This document shows positions 55,951-64,000 of a stretch of 64,000 bases of DNA, piece after piece. Below the pieces are notes generated by a model that saw nothing but the letters and a program-made list of their open reading frames with translations, was not told where the DNA came from and did no database searches. The translations under genes and the position numbers were made by a program. Location of the stretch: the NCBI GenBank assembly GCA_903871875.1, contig CAIQIR010000079.1, positions 1 through 64,000 on the forward strand. Direction: 5' to 3'. Origin of the DNA: an uncultured Schlesneria sp. GTDB taxonomy: Bacteria; Planctomycetota; Planctomycetia; Planctomycetales; Planctomycetaceae. Every line of letters begins with the position of its first letter. Within the stretch, counting starts at the first letter, position 1.

Positions 55951-56433
55951 TTAAAACATCGGAGCTCGGCCGCACTGACGGCGGACGACGGCCCATTGAC
56001 CGGCGTGCATCAACCAGTGACTGCCTTGAAGTTCAAACATCGCGCCCGCATTGGGTGCGTACTCGACACCGGTGGGCTTATCCAAATCGGCTTCACTCAT
56101 TTTCGACAAGGCGGTCAACGTTCCGGCCCGGACACTTTCGAACAAGGCCAGCAGCTCGGCTTTCGAATGGAAGTCCGCTGGCTGGTCACTTTTGGCTGTT
56201 TCCGTGGTGTACTTTTCGGCGAAGCCAGCGGGCAGGCTGGGCATTGATCCGGGGCAGACCCCTTCGATCATGCTGCGTTCAGAGGCGATCAAATGCCCGA
56301 TCTGCCAGATGATGTGATTGCAGCCGGGGCAAGGTCGTTTCATCATCTCGGCATCGGTCAGATCGGATAGGTAGCCCATCGAAATCATTTTGCCGGTGTT
56401 GATCGATAACTGAAGAGCATCTTGTGCTTTCAC
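55951..56433 (-). CDS. DinB-like domain protein
   Basis: About 160 residues. Four-helix DinB/DfsB-like fold with metal-ligand His in NHIIWQIGHLIASE and at the C-terminus in LQGSHWLMHAGQWAVVRRQ. Such proteins are metal-dependent, often thiol-linked transferases or of unknown activity. The frame extends to TTG at 56448; the GTG at 56433 has AAAGGA at 6 nt. It stands alone, downstream of mgtE on the same strand (107-nt gap). A short inverted repeat (55863-55890) follows its end without a T-run. Confidence 0.88.
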   Translation of the reverse strand: MKAQDALQLSINTGKMISMGYLSDLTDAEMMKRPCPGCNHIIWQIGHLIASERSMIEGVCPGSMPSLPAGFAEKYTTETAKSDQPADFHSKAELLALFESVRAGTLTALSKMSEADLDKPTGVEYAPNAGAMFELQGSHWLMHAGQWAVVRRQCGRAPMF

Positions 56434-56540
56434 GGGATTTCCTTTCAAGAAACGGGAACTTGCCGAGGGAAGCCAGAGGCACTGGGCGGCTGGCCGGGAA
56501 TACCATCTTAAGGTTTCAGATCGCGATATTCACGGGATGA

Positions 56541-57920
56541 TCAGCCCAGCAGCCAGATCGCCGCGCTGAAATAGATCACGACGCCCATAAAGTCGCTCAG
56601 CGAAGCGATCAGCGGGTTCGACATGATGGCCGGATCCATGCCCAGACGATCGAAAAGAATGGGCAACATCGAACCGACAACGCTGCCCATGGTCACGACC
56701 ATGGCAATTGTCAACGCGACCACGCCGGACTGAATCGGATCACGCCCGAATAGTCCCTGGAGCGCCAGCCACGAGAACACTCCCAAGGTGAGCCCGAGGA
56801 TCAGGCCGGTCAAGAATTCTCGAATGGCCAGACGAACTTTGTCTCGTGAATTCATCGTGGCGATGGCCATCGCGCGAATGACCAGCGTGGCGGATTGCGA
56901 ACCGGTGTTACCACCGCTGGCCAGCACCAGAGGCAAGAACCATTCCAGCCAAGGTTGCGACGCGGCTTCATCGCCGAACGAGCGTAAGGCGCGAGCGGTA
57001 ACCAAAGCCATAATCGACAGGAACAACAGCCACACGCCGCGTTTGGAGGCGATAGTCAGCAGTGGGGTCGAGAAGTACGAATGTTCCAGCGGATCAATGG
57101 CGGCCTGCAAATAGGCGTCCTTGTTCGCTTCTTCCTGGATCACGTCCAGCACATCGTCGTGGGTGATGATCCCGACTAAACGGTTGTCTTCATCCAAAAC
57201 AGGCAGCGCGATCAAGTCAAAGCGTGCGATCAGTTTCGCCGCCTCGTCCTGGTCATCCTTCACGTTGACCGACACCACGTCTTTGGTCATGACATCCGCC
57301 AGCAATGCGGCGGGCCGGGCCATAATCAATTCACGTAGCGAAATCACGCCTTGCAGATGACGGCCCGCATCGACCACGAACACGTAATAAATCGTTTCAC
57401 GGTTCGGCGCCTGTTGACGTAGCAGATTCAATGCTTCGCTGACCGGAATGTCCTCGGGTAGCGAAGCGTATTCGGTGGTCATCATCGCACCAGCCGAATT
57501 TTCGGGGTACGAGAGCATTTTTCGGATCTCGTCGCGTTCGGCTTGCGCGATCAACGGGAGCAGTGCTTCGATCTGCTCTTCGTCCATGTGTTCCAGCAAA
57601 CCGAGGCGATCGTCGGGTGACATCGCTTCAATCAGCTTCGACAAATGCTCGCGATCGACGGAGTCGACCAGTTCGATCTGCTGTTTCGGTTCGACGAATT
57701 CGAAGATCTCGGCCTGATGCTCGATGTTGGTCGACGACAGGACTCGCCAGGTCGATTGAGAATCCAGTCCGCTCAAGACTTCGGCGACGATCGCGGGATT
57801 CAGAACTTCACAGAACTGCTGTAGCCCGATCAGATCGTTCTCAATCAGCATCAGCTTGAGATCTGGCTGCAGGAGCGGCTTGTAAGTCCGCTGCGACGCC
57901 GATGTCTGGCCGAAGCTCAT
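56541..57920 (-). CDS. mgtE: Magnesium transporter MgtE
   Basis: About 459 residues, normal length. Mg2+ channel. An N-terminal helical domain (about 20-130: SPDDRLGLLEHMDEEQIEAL) and a CBS pair (about 140-260: MMTTEYASLPEDIPVSEALN, DVMTKDVVSVNVKDDQDEAA, VGIITHDDVLDVIQEEANKD) sense intracellular magnesium; five membrane helices follow, with GGNTGSQSATLVIRAMA as the pore region. The ATG at 57920 has GGGA at 8 nt; the frame reaches 57989. No Mg2+ riboswitch was recognised in the 285-nt leader. Confidence 0.95.
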   Translation of the reverse strand: MSFGQTSASQRTYKPLLQPDLKLMLIENDLIGLQQFCEVLNPAIVAEVLSGLDSQSTWRVLSSTNIEHQAEIFEFVEPKQQIELVDSVDREHLSKLIEAMSPDDRLGLLEHMDEEQIEALLPLIAQAERDEIRKMLSYPENSAGAMMTTEYASLPEDIPVSEALNLLRQQAPNRETIYYVFVVDAGRHLQGVISLRELIMARPAALLADVMTKDVVSVNVKDDQDEAAKLIARFDLIALPVLDEDNRLVGIITHDDVLDVIQEEANKDAYLQAAIDPLEHSYFSTPLLTIASKRGVWLLFLSIMALVTARALRSFGDEAASQPWLEWFLPLVLASGGNTGSQSATLVIRAMAIATMNSRDKVRLAIREFLTGLILGLTLGVFSWLALQGLFGRDPIQSGVVALTIAMVVTMGSVVGSMLPILFDRLGMDPAIMSNPLIASLSDFMGVVIYFSAAIWLLG

Positions 57921-58205
57921 GGAAACATTCCCAACACATCCGCGATTTGTTTCTCGCTCGACCAAGCCGAATTCAAGTCGATCAGTCAACGGGCTTCGGT
58001 CTAAGGCCTTCGATCCGCGGAATTCTTAGGCTGCAGCGCTGGCCAGGTCATTTGCACAATTATCACGGCGAGTCCACCTGGCAACTACCCTGTCGAATCG
58101 ATGTCGACGGTCCACCGTCCAGATTCACGACCGGCCACCTGAAAAGGCAACGTCAATTCAGGGGAAACATCGCGGACAAGTCGCTCGTTCGAGCTCAGGT
58201 GCTTT
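57921..58205. other. Leader region of mgtE
   Basis: 285 nt between the rpsI terminator and mgtE. Possible home of an mgtE promoter and control element; no M-box or other riboswitch was recognised by eye. Confidence 0.35.
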
Positions 58206-58244
58206 AAGAAAAACACCCCGCACGGAGTCGATTCCGGCGGGGTG
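58206..58244 (-). terminator. Intrinsic terminator of the rplM-rpsI operon
   Basis: CACCCCGC (58214-58221) pairs with GCGGGGTG (58237-58244); an inner CGGA/TCCG helix (58223-58226 and 58233-58236) continues it around one bulged A. On the minus strand it is followed by TTTTTCTT. It lies about 56 nt beyond the rpsI stop. Confidence 0.88.
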
Positions 58245-58299
58245 ATTGTCAGCACAAAACCAAATGTCTGGCAGGGTTGTCGCTTGCCAGCAATTTGCC

Positions 58300-58812
58300 T
58301 TATCGCTTCGAGAACTGCGGGCTGCGACGAGCTTTCTTGAAGCCGTATTTCTTACGTTCGACCATGCGGCTGTCGCGGGTCAAGAACCCGTTTTCGCTCA
58401 GCAAGGCGTGCAAGCTGGGGTTCATCGCTTCCAATGCACGGGCGATTCCCATCACGATGGCGCCGGTTTGACCGGTCGTCCCACCGCCGTTGACTCGAAC
58501 CCAAAGGTCGACTTGACCCAGTTTTTCGGTCGCACGCAAGGGGGCTTCGATCATCTGCAGATCGCGAATGTTCTTGAAGTATTCGTCCAGTGCACGTCCG
58601 TTGACCGACGTCGCACCGTTACCCGCTTTCAATCGAACGCGAGCAACCGACGTCTTGCGGCGTCCGGTACCGATTGCCACGCCATTGCGGTCGAGCTTGC
58701 CGTGAATCTTCACGACTTGTGGCTCGGGCACCGCGACCACTGCCTCGGGTGTCGAGGAGAAATTCAATTCAGTCGAATCAGCAACAACAGTCGTGTCGTC
58801 CATCGGATCCAT
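58300..58812 (-). CDS. rpsI: 30S ribosomal protein S9 with N-terminal extension
   Basis: About 170 residues against about 130 in most bacteria. The conserved body starts at [19 protein letters not shown] and ends with the universal [18 protein letters not shown]. The first 40 or so residues ([20 protein letters not shown] and beyond) are acidic and low in structure. The start is uncertain: ATG at 58812 is chosen; 58803 is an alternative and a TTG at 58842 would add ten residues. It lies 51 nt downstream of rplM, and the two form the usual L13-S9 operon with a terminator at 58206-58244. Confidence 0.95.
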   Translation of the reverse strand: MDPMDDTTVVADSTELNFSSTPEAVVAVPEPQVVKIHGKLDRNGVAIGTGRRKTSVARVRLKAGNGATSVNGRALDEYFKNIRDLQMIEAPLRATEKLGQVDLWVRVNGGGTTGQTGAIVMGIARALEAMNPSLHALLSENGFLTRDSRMVERKKYGFKKARRSPQFSKR

Positions 58813-58863
58813 GCTCAACGGAAATAGAAAAGGGGAAACCAAGCCTCATTCACAGAATATCAA

Positions 58864-59370
58864 TTATTTCGGCATCAAATAGGAGGGCAGCGGCAATGGC
58901 TGTTGCGCCTGATGCGTGTGGGTAGGACCCGCGAACAACTTCAGTTTGGCCAGCATGTGTGTTGCCAAGGCGTTCTTGGGCAACATTCGCTTGACGGCCA
59001 GCATCAGAATCTCGGTGGGCTTCTTTTCCCACAGATTGATGGCGGTAATGTTTCGTTGACCGCTGGGCCAACCGGTGAACCACTGATAGCTTTTCTTCGC
59101 CATCTTCGTGGTGAAGTTGGGATGTTCATCGTGGGCCATTCGGCCGCCCGTGAACTGGACCTTATCCGCGTTCACCACGATGACGTAGTCACCGGTGTCG
59201 ACGTGTGGGGTATAGTCGGGTCGGTGTTTGCCCATCAGGACGGTGGCCAATCGAGTAGCCAAACGACCAACCGTCATTCCTTCCGCGTCCACCACATACC
59301 ACTTGGCTTGATGATTTCCTGCGGGGCCACGATCCGAGGCCTTCAAAAACGTAGTAGTGTTAGGAATCAC
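58864..59370 (-). CDS. rplM: 50S ribosomal protein L13
   Basis: About 168 residues, slightly longer than the usual 145. Body: AKWYVVDAEGMTVGRLATRL, KHRPDYTPHVDTGDYVIVVN, KVQFTGGRM, and PTEILMLAVKRMLPKNALAT. The longest frame starts at 59463, but the GTG at 59370 has AAGG at 8 nt and gives a normal N-terminus. A short C-terminal tail (HTHQAQQPLPLPSYLMPK) is extra. First gene of the L13-S9 operon. A possible -10 box (TAAAAT, near 59500) was seen with only a poor -35. Confidence 0.96.
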   Translation of the reverse strand: MIPNTTTFLKASDRGPAGNHQAKWYVVDAEGMTVGRLATRLATVLMGKHRPDYTPHVDTGDYVIVVNADKVQFTGGRMAHDEHPNFTTKMAKKSYQWFTGWPSGQRNITAINLWEKKPTEILMLAVKRMLPKNALATHMLAKLKLFAGPTHTHQAQQPLPLPSYLMPK

Positions 59371-59680
59371 AACTTCAACCTTAAACCGAAATGCACAAAC
59401 ACAAACCGACAACCACCCCCAGATTCGGGGGGAAGGAGAAGTTAACGTGTCATAGCGTTCCATTCAACCGTTGATTGGAAGTTTTGACGGCATTTTAGCA
59501 TCATTCTCGATCTCGAAAGCGATCTGACCCGTCGAGACGCAACGTCTCGATCGAAGATTCAAGCACAATTCGATGCGTCATCCGGTAGAAACTCGCCTCG
59601 AATCTGTGGCACGGGAGTTCCGTAGAATTCCACCGAGATTGCCGATGGAAACGGGGAAAATCTTGTCAATACTGATTTTC

Positions 59681-61123
59681 CTACAGCGTTTTCAGATATT
59701 CCAAAACCGATCTCTTTTCCGCCTCGTTGAGCGTTTCGGGATAAAGATGTCCGGCGGAACTTTTTCCTGGTAACCGCGTATCGAAATATCTGCGGTGGTG
59801 TGCGGCCGCTTTGACGGAAGCTGGAATTTTCTCAAAAGATTCGATTTCGAGCCCCACGCGATCAGGGGCATAGCCGTTTTCCGTGCGTTTCCAAACCACC
59901 GGCCGCGAATCGGCGTGCAGCAGGTGCCACAGCGTGGGAACCGAACCGTTGTGAAGATAGGGCCCGCTGGCCCAAATTCCGTCGAGTGGCGGGGCCACAT
60001 AGCCCTCGGGATTGGTTTCGACCGGATCCTGGCCAAAACGACTGAGCCATCCCTGTTTCATCCAGTTGCGATGTTCGGGAGAAAGCGATTTCAATCGGAC
60101 GGGATCGGTGCCGATTTCGTCGATCGCAATCACTTTTTGTTCGTAATGTCCTTGTAGACCATAGGTTCCGTGGCAGCTTGCGCAATTCTTGTTGAAGACG
60201 ACTTCCCCGCGCGACGCTAATTCCTGATCAATCTCAAATGGATATCGAGGCGCCTCGAGTGACTCGATCCAGCTGAGAATGTCCTCGAAATCCGGCTCCC
60301 AAGCCGTCAGTTGCGCCGGAGTGACGCGTGGCAGCATGATGAACTGCATCAGCGGACGAGCCGTTTTGGGAGCGAACCCGTCGGCATACAGCGAGCGTTT
60401 TTTCTTGACGTTCCAGAATGGCGGTGCGTCGACGTCGTGATGTAGCAGCGGCGGAAGCTTTCGCTGCAGATCGACGGTCATGTCGGGATTGCGATACGCT
60501 CCCAGGACGATCCCGAAGACGACGGCGTTGGTGGTGCCATTGGTCGTGCTGAGGGGCATTTGCAGCGAGCCCAGGTCGAGATGCGACAGTGCTTTGCCCT
60601 GGTTGATTTTCACCGCTCGCACATCCTCGGCCAGAGTTTGTAAGGCCGTGTGGGAATTGGGCAGGCCAGGAATCACTTTTCCGGCGACCTTACCCCCGTG
60701 ACAGGCGAGGCAGTTCATCGACCAATTGCCGTTGTCATCGGTCGCGTAACCGAGCGCCGGCTGAGAGCCGTTCAGATCGTCGGGCGCCTGCATCAGGCCG
60801 TAATACGAAAACGTCAGTTGCCGACGCATATTCGCGTCGGCGGATTCGGCTGTCGCGTGGTCGGGTTCGGGCCACACGGTCCACAGATTGACGAAGACCT
60901 CATTATCAAAATCGGGGGGCAGGAATTGATGCGTCCGGAGAACCTCAAGCCCCCGCGTCGCAGCCTCGCCAGCATTCAAATCGGGCGGACCGATCAGTAG
61001 AGCCAGCAGCAGCACCGCGATCTGGATCAAGGAGAAACGCTTTCTGTTGCCGGTGGTGGTGAGATAATGTTCGAATTCATGGATTATTAACAATGATCTT
61101 GGGCGAATTGGCCTTATTCTCAT
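59681..61123 (-). CDS. Exported di-heme cytochrome, RoxA/MauG-like
   Basis: About 480 residues. A hydrophobic export segment (SLIQIAVLLLALLIG) is followed by two c-type heme sites, CLACH and CASCH. The segments SGPYLHNGSVPTLWHLL and GYVAPPLDGIWASG are typical of the RoxA/MauG di-heme family, which includes rubber oxygenases and peroxidases. The N-terminal start is uncertain: the frame extends to 61570, but upstream sequence is not protein-like; ATG 61123 is used, with a weak ribosome site. The substrate cannot be told. Downstream of the stop there is a short inverted repeat (59655-59681) overlapping the end. Confidence 0.85.
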   Translation of the reverse strand: MRIRPIRPRSLLIIHEFEHYLTTTGNRKRFSLIQIAVLLLALLIGPPDLNAGEAATRGLEVLRTHQFLPPDFDNEVFVNLWTVWPEPDHATAESADANMRRQLTFSYYGLMQAPDDLNGSQPALGYATDDNGNWSMNCLACHGGKVAGKVIPGLPNSHTALQTLAEDVRAVKINQGKALSHLDLGSLQMPLSTTNGTTNAVVFGIVLGAYRNPDMTVDLQRKLPPLLHHDVDAPPFWNVKKKRSLYADGFAPKTARPLMQFIMLPRVTPAQLTAWEPDFEDILSWIESLEAPRYPFEIDQELASRGEVVFNKNCASCHGTYGLQGHYEQKVIAIDEIGTDPVRLKSLSPEHRNWMKQGWLSRFGQDPVETNPEGYVAPPLDGIWASGPYLHNGSVPTLWHLLHADSRPVVWKRTENGYAPDRVGLEIESFEKIPASVKAAAHHRRYFDTRLPGKSSAGHLYPETLNEAEKRSVLEYLKTL

Positions 61124-61584
61124 TGCGAAACGGGCTGGGTTTGACAGAACCCGCCACCCCACGTATATCGCACGATTCTCGGGTCTCATCCGTGGTCTTT
61201 CGGTCATCTGGTTCGTGCAACAGGTTCGCAGGGTGACATGAAGATCACGTTTTCTTAATTCCCGCGAAAACTTGCTGAGCGAGATATCCCTAATGGAGAG
61301 GGCAGTCGAGTTCTTGGCCTTTTTGAGCAAGGATATCACTGCCGGGATTGTAGGCAACGGCGGCGAGTGGTGATTGCAGTCAGATTTGATGCTGGTCACG
61401 ACAGGTGCCACAATCCCGGTGAAATGCCTGCTCTGGTGAATCATCCGTGTTAGGAGTTGATGTGGCAGCCTTTTTGCATCGACCGTTTTTAACGCCAGAG
61501 AAAACGAATCCAACTGGTCGATAGTGAAATGGAATGACGATGGCCGAACGAGGACATCGATAAACCGCAAAAGAGACTGTTACG
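61124..61584. other. Divergent intergenic region
   Basis: 461 nt between the cytochrome and MFS genes. It holds an exact 10-bp inverted repeat, CCGGGATTGT (61342-61351) and ACAATCCCGG (61410-61419), 58 nt apart. These could be operator halves or the base of a structured leader of the MFS gene. No other feature. Confidence 0.45.
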
Positions 61585-63090
61585 GTGTTTTTCGACGAAC
61601 CTTCATCGAGACCGTGGCCTCTGCCAGATGCATTGACCGAGAATGAGAATTCAGCGAATTCCCGAAGTTTTGAAAGTGAGCGAAACGTGTCGTCCGCGGA
61701 GGCCTTGAATCGATTTACCAATCCCGCCAATACAGCGAAGCCCAGTCGGGTTTCGGCACCCAGCGAGATCCTGAAACGTGATCTTCGGTTAAGCGTAGGT
61801 GATGGTTCAGCCTATGGGGTGATGATTGGTGTTGGTGAGACCTACCTTCAGGCCTTCGTGCTTGCGATTGGGATGGGCGAAGTCTTCGCGGCCCTTATCG
61901 CCACGGTTCCGCAATTGACGGGAAGTCTGCTGCAACTTGTCTCGCCGTTTGCGATTCGCCGGTTGGGTTCACACCGCTTGTGGGTGGTGACGTGTTCGGG
62001 GTTACAGGCGCTCTGTTTTGTGCCGCTGATTCTCGCCGCGTTGGCGGGTACCATCTCGCAGCCGGCCGTACTGATGGTCGCGTCGTTGTACTGGGCGACC
62101 AGTCTCGGAACAGGCCCCGCCTGGAATACCTGGCAGGGGACGATTATTCCTCGACATATTCGCGCGAAGTTCTTCGCACGTCGGGCCAAACTCTGCCAAA
62201 TCACGACGTTGATCGGCTTTCTGATTGGCGGTTTCGCGCTGAAGGTGGGACAAGCAACTGGAAACGACGTTCCTGTTTTTGCCGCTTTGTTCGCCACGGC
62301 GTTGGTTTGCCGTGTCATTTCGACCACGTGCCTGGCGCTACAGAGCGAACCGTATCCGATCCCGCCGGAAATGAAGTTTTTGTCGCTGGGTGAGCAATGG
62401 CACCGCTTTTCCCGAGGCTCTTCTGGACGCTTGTTGGTCTTTGCCGTGGTCATGCAGGTCGGGGTGTTCATCGCAGGGCCGTTTTTCGTGCCTTACATGC
62501 TGAAAGAGCTGAAATTTCAATACCATCACTATGCCGTGCTGATCGGGATGTCGTACTTCGCTAAGTTCGTGACGCTGCCCTGGTGGGGACGTTTGGCCCA
62601 CATTACGGGTGCCCATCGGCTGTTGTGGATCGGGGCTGTCGGACTTGTGCCGCTGGCCGCCGGCTGGACGATCAGCGACAACTACTACTGGCTGCTGGTG
62701 CTGCAACTGATTGCCGGGGCGGCCTGGGCGGCCTATGAACTGGCTCTGGTGTTGCTGTTTTTCGAGACCATTCCGGAATCGGAACGGACCAGTCTGTTGA
62801 CGTTGTACAACGTTGCCAACAGTCTGGCGCTGGCGGTCGGCTCGTTGATCGGTGCCGCGATTCTGAATGGTCTGGGCGTGTCGGCGAACTCCTATCTGTG
62901 GGTCTTCGGTGCTTCGACGGCGGGGCGTTTTGTGACGTTGTTGTTGCTACGCCGAATCCCGACAACGTCCGTCGAATCGGCCGATGTGCCAATTCGACCA
63001 CAGAGTGTCCGGTCCTCCGGGGAATCATTTGATGCGCCGGTGTTGACGGGAATTATCGATCTGAATCCCGAAGCCAAGAACGCGAAGTAG
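61585..63090 (+). CDS. MFS transporter
   Basis: 501 residues, inner membrane. About the first 65 residues are polar and cytoplasmic (Ser/Asn/Glu-rich). Then about 12 membrane helices, e.g. FVLAIGMGEVFAALIATVPQ, LLVFAVVMQVGVFIAGPFFV, LVLQLIAGAAWAAYELALVL, and NSLALAVGSLIGAAIL. It starts with GTG at 61585, with only a weak ribosome site; inner ATGs lie within helix 1 or later, so GTG is kept. Substrate unknown; this layout resembles efflux-type permeases found singly in planctomycetes. A C-terminal hydrophilic tail of about 40 residues follows. Confidence 0.88.
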   Translation: MFFDEPSSRPWPLPDALTENENSANSRSFESERNVSSAEALNRFTNPANTAKPSRVSAPSEILKRDLRLSVGDGSAYGVMIGVGETYLQAFVLAIGMGEVFAALIATVPQLTGSLLQLVSPFAIRRLGSHRLWVVTCSGLQALCFVPLILAALAGTISQPAVLMVASLYWATSLGTGPAWNTWQGTIIPRHIRAKFFARRAKLCQITTLIGFLIGGFALKVGQATGNDVPVFAALFATALVCRVISTTCLALQSEPYPIPPEMKFLSLGEQWHRFSRGSSGRLLVFAVVMQVGVFIAGPFFVPYMLKELKFQYHHYAVLIGMSYFAKFVTLPWWGRLAHITGAHRLLWIGAVGLVPLAAGWTISDNYYWLLVLQLIAGAAWAAYELALVLLFFETIPESERTSLLTLYNVANSLALAVGSLIGAAILNGLGVSANSYLWVFGASTAGRFVTLLLLRRIPTTSVESADVPIRPQSVRSSGESFDAPVLTGIIDLNPEAKNAK

Positions 63091-63501
63091 TCGCTTTCCT
63101 GGTTCGCTTTGGTGTGCCGGTCGTTTTTGGTTGCCCACACTTTGCGCCGAAGGCTGTGAAGCGTGTCGACATTCCCATGCGAGGCGGACGATTGCGCACT
63201 TTGTCGCTACTGATCAGGGGTCACCTTGTGGCGGCTGGTCTTCGCGTAGAGTTCGCTATTTTCAGGCCCGATTCGGCTGATCCTGCCGCTTTCCATTAAT
63301 TATTCCGCTCCGCCGATCGGACAGTTTTCCTGGTTTACCCAGATCCTGTCCGACCGATTCCGGCCGTTCAAGTTGCCTATCGAGTTCCGTCGATAGCGAC
63401 GAAAGATGTCTCTGTCCGATGGAGGCGGTGTGGTTTATTGCCGCCGATGAGGTTCTCAAATCGGGAAGGCATTGCTCGTCATGGACGAACGGAGTTCCGT
63501 C
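63091..63501. other. Intergenic region with imperfect hairpin
   Basis: 411 nt. An 11-bp inverted repeat with one mismatch, CGATCGGACAG (63314-63324) and CTGTCCGACCG (63346-63356), has a 21-nt loop. It may be a terminator of the MFS gene (no T-run follows) or an element of the next gene. Nothing else seen. Confidence 0.4.
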
Positions 63502-64000
63502 ATGGACGGCCGATTCAAGGGTTGCAGGGTGATCGCCCAAATTCTGGCGGTGATCGCCGGGGTGGCGCTGGCGCAGACCCCGGTTGATGCGGCGATGTTG
63601 CCGAAGCCCACGCATACCAACAAAACCCGGTTTCGGATTCCTTTCAAATTTGATTCGACCGCCTTGCAGCGAATGAACGCTCGCGAGATTCAATTGCATG
63701 TGTCGCGGGACCATGGGGCGACATGGGAATTGGCTCAAACCCTGACCCCGGATGGCGGGAAATTCGAATTTCAGGCCGCTGGTGATGGTGAATACTGGTT
63801 CTCGGTCAAGACGTTGGACGGACGGGATCAGCTGCATCCCCCCCGTGGTTCGTACGAGACTGGGCTGATTGTCGTCGTTGACACCACCGAACCGGTGCTG
63901 AATATTCTGCTGGAACAAAGCGTGGCTGGACAGCTGCAGCTGAACTGGCGGGCTTCCGACACGAACCTCGATATCGACACGCTGCGGATCGAGTGTCAAA
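63502..64000 (+). CDS. Secreted protein, beginning only (runs off window)
   Basis: 166 complete codons to the end of the window, no stop. Signal peptide (VIAQILAVIAGVALAQ) followed by a beta-rich segment (REIQLHVSRDHGATWELAQT, YWFSVKTLDGRDQLHPPRGS, and GLIVVVDTTEPVLNILLEQS) like an Ig-type or carbohydrate-binding domain. The ATG at 63502 has GGAG about 8 nt upstream; an ATG at 63481 is in the same frame. Function cannot be judged from this fragment. Confidence 0.8.
   Translation, partial: MDGRFKGCRVIAQILAVIAGVALAQTPVDAAMLPKPTHTNKTRFRIPFKFDSTALQRMNAREIQLHVSRDHGATWELAQTLTPDGGKFEFQAAGDGEYWFSVKTLDGRDQLHPPRGSYETGLIVVVDTTEPVLNILLEQSVAGQLQLNWRASDTNLDIDTLRIECQ

Overview
The window looks like chromosomal DNA from a planctomycete (PVC superphylum), probably of the Planctomycetaceae type. 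The evidence is the gene content: two PVC-type CxxCH heme-binding dehydrogenase proteins, a sigma factor next to a Ser/Thr kinase, DUF4159, DUF6807/PmoA-like, DUF2752 and GH92 proteins, an M28 peptidase with a PDZ domain, and many secreted proteins of unknown function. I cannot name the species. No tRNA, rRNA, CRISPR array, insertion sequence or complete prophage was recognised.

Layout. 1-4 kb: translation operon rpsB-tsf-pyrH-frr on the minus strand, with a good sigma70 promoter and an intrinsic terminator. 4-9 kb: a PVC heme-binding protein and an FHA-hemC pair. 9-24 kb: single genes including an MFS transporter, an Ldh-type oxidoreductase, a Tat-exported unknown, an inverse-autotransporter-like beta-helix surface protein, gpsA, an SDR, a DUF6807 protein and a large unknown. 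24-31 kb: a type III polyketide synthase preceded by a strong terminator in its leader, a secreted MsrA, and an overlapping set of TPR/gluzincin peptidase, DUF4159 and MoxR. 31-35 kb: two paralogous lipoproteins, DUF2752 and a DUF695-RraB fusion, then 1.2 kb without a convincing gene.

35.7-43.1 kb is the most distinctive region. An ECF-like sigma factor is followed by a Ser/Thr kinase that carries an anti-sigma zinc finger, then two tandem copies of a large secreted protein with a coiled coil and a secretin-N-like domain. The tandem copy includes a decayed piece of the kinase 3' end, so the duplication event can be read from the sequence. Each copy later gained a different in-frame repeat (a 21-bp heptad repeat in copy 1, a 12-bp Met-Gly repeat in copy 2). 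I infer that this is a signalling-to-envelope module.

43-56 kb: GH92 mannosidase, M28 peptidase, SUMF1-domain lipoprotein, serine hydrolase, and a giant fusion of a neutral ceramidase with a PVC heme-binding dehydrogenase. 56-64 kb: DinB-like protein, MgtE, the rplM-rpsI operon with its terminator, a di-heme cytochrome of the RoxA/MauG type, a second MFS transporter, and the beginning of a secreted protein that runs off the window. Start codons were chosen from Shine-Dalgarno matches and signal peptides; where they differ from the longest reading frame this is stated.
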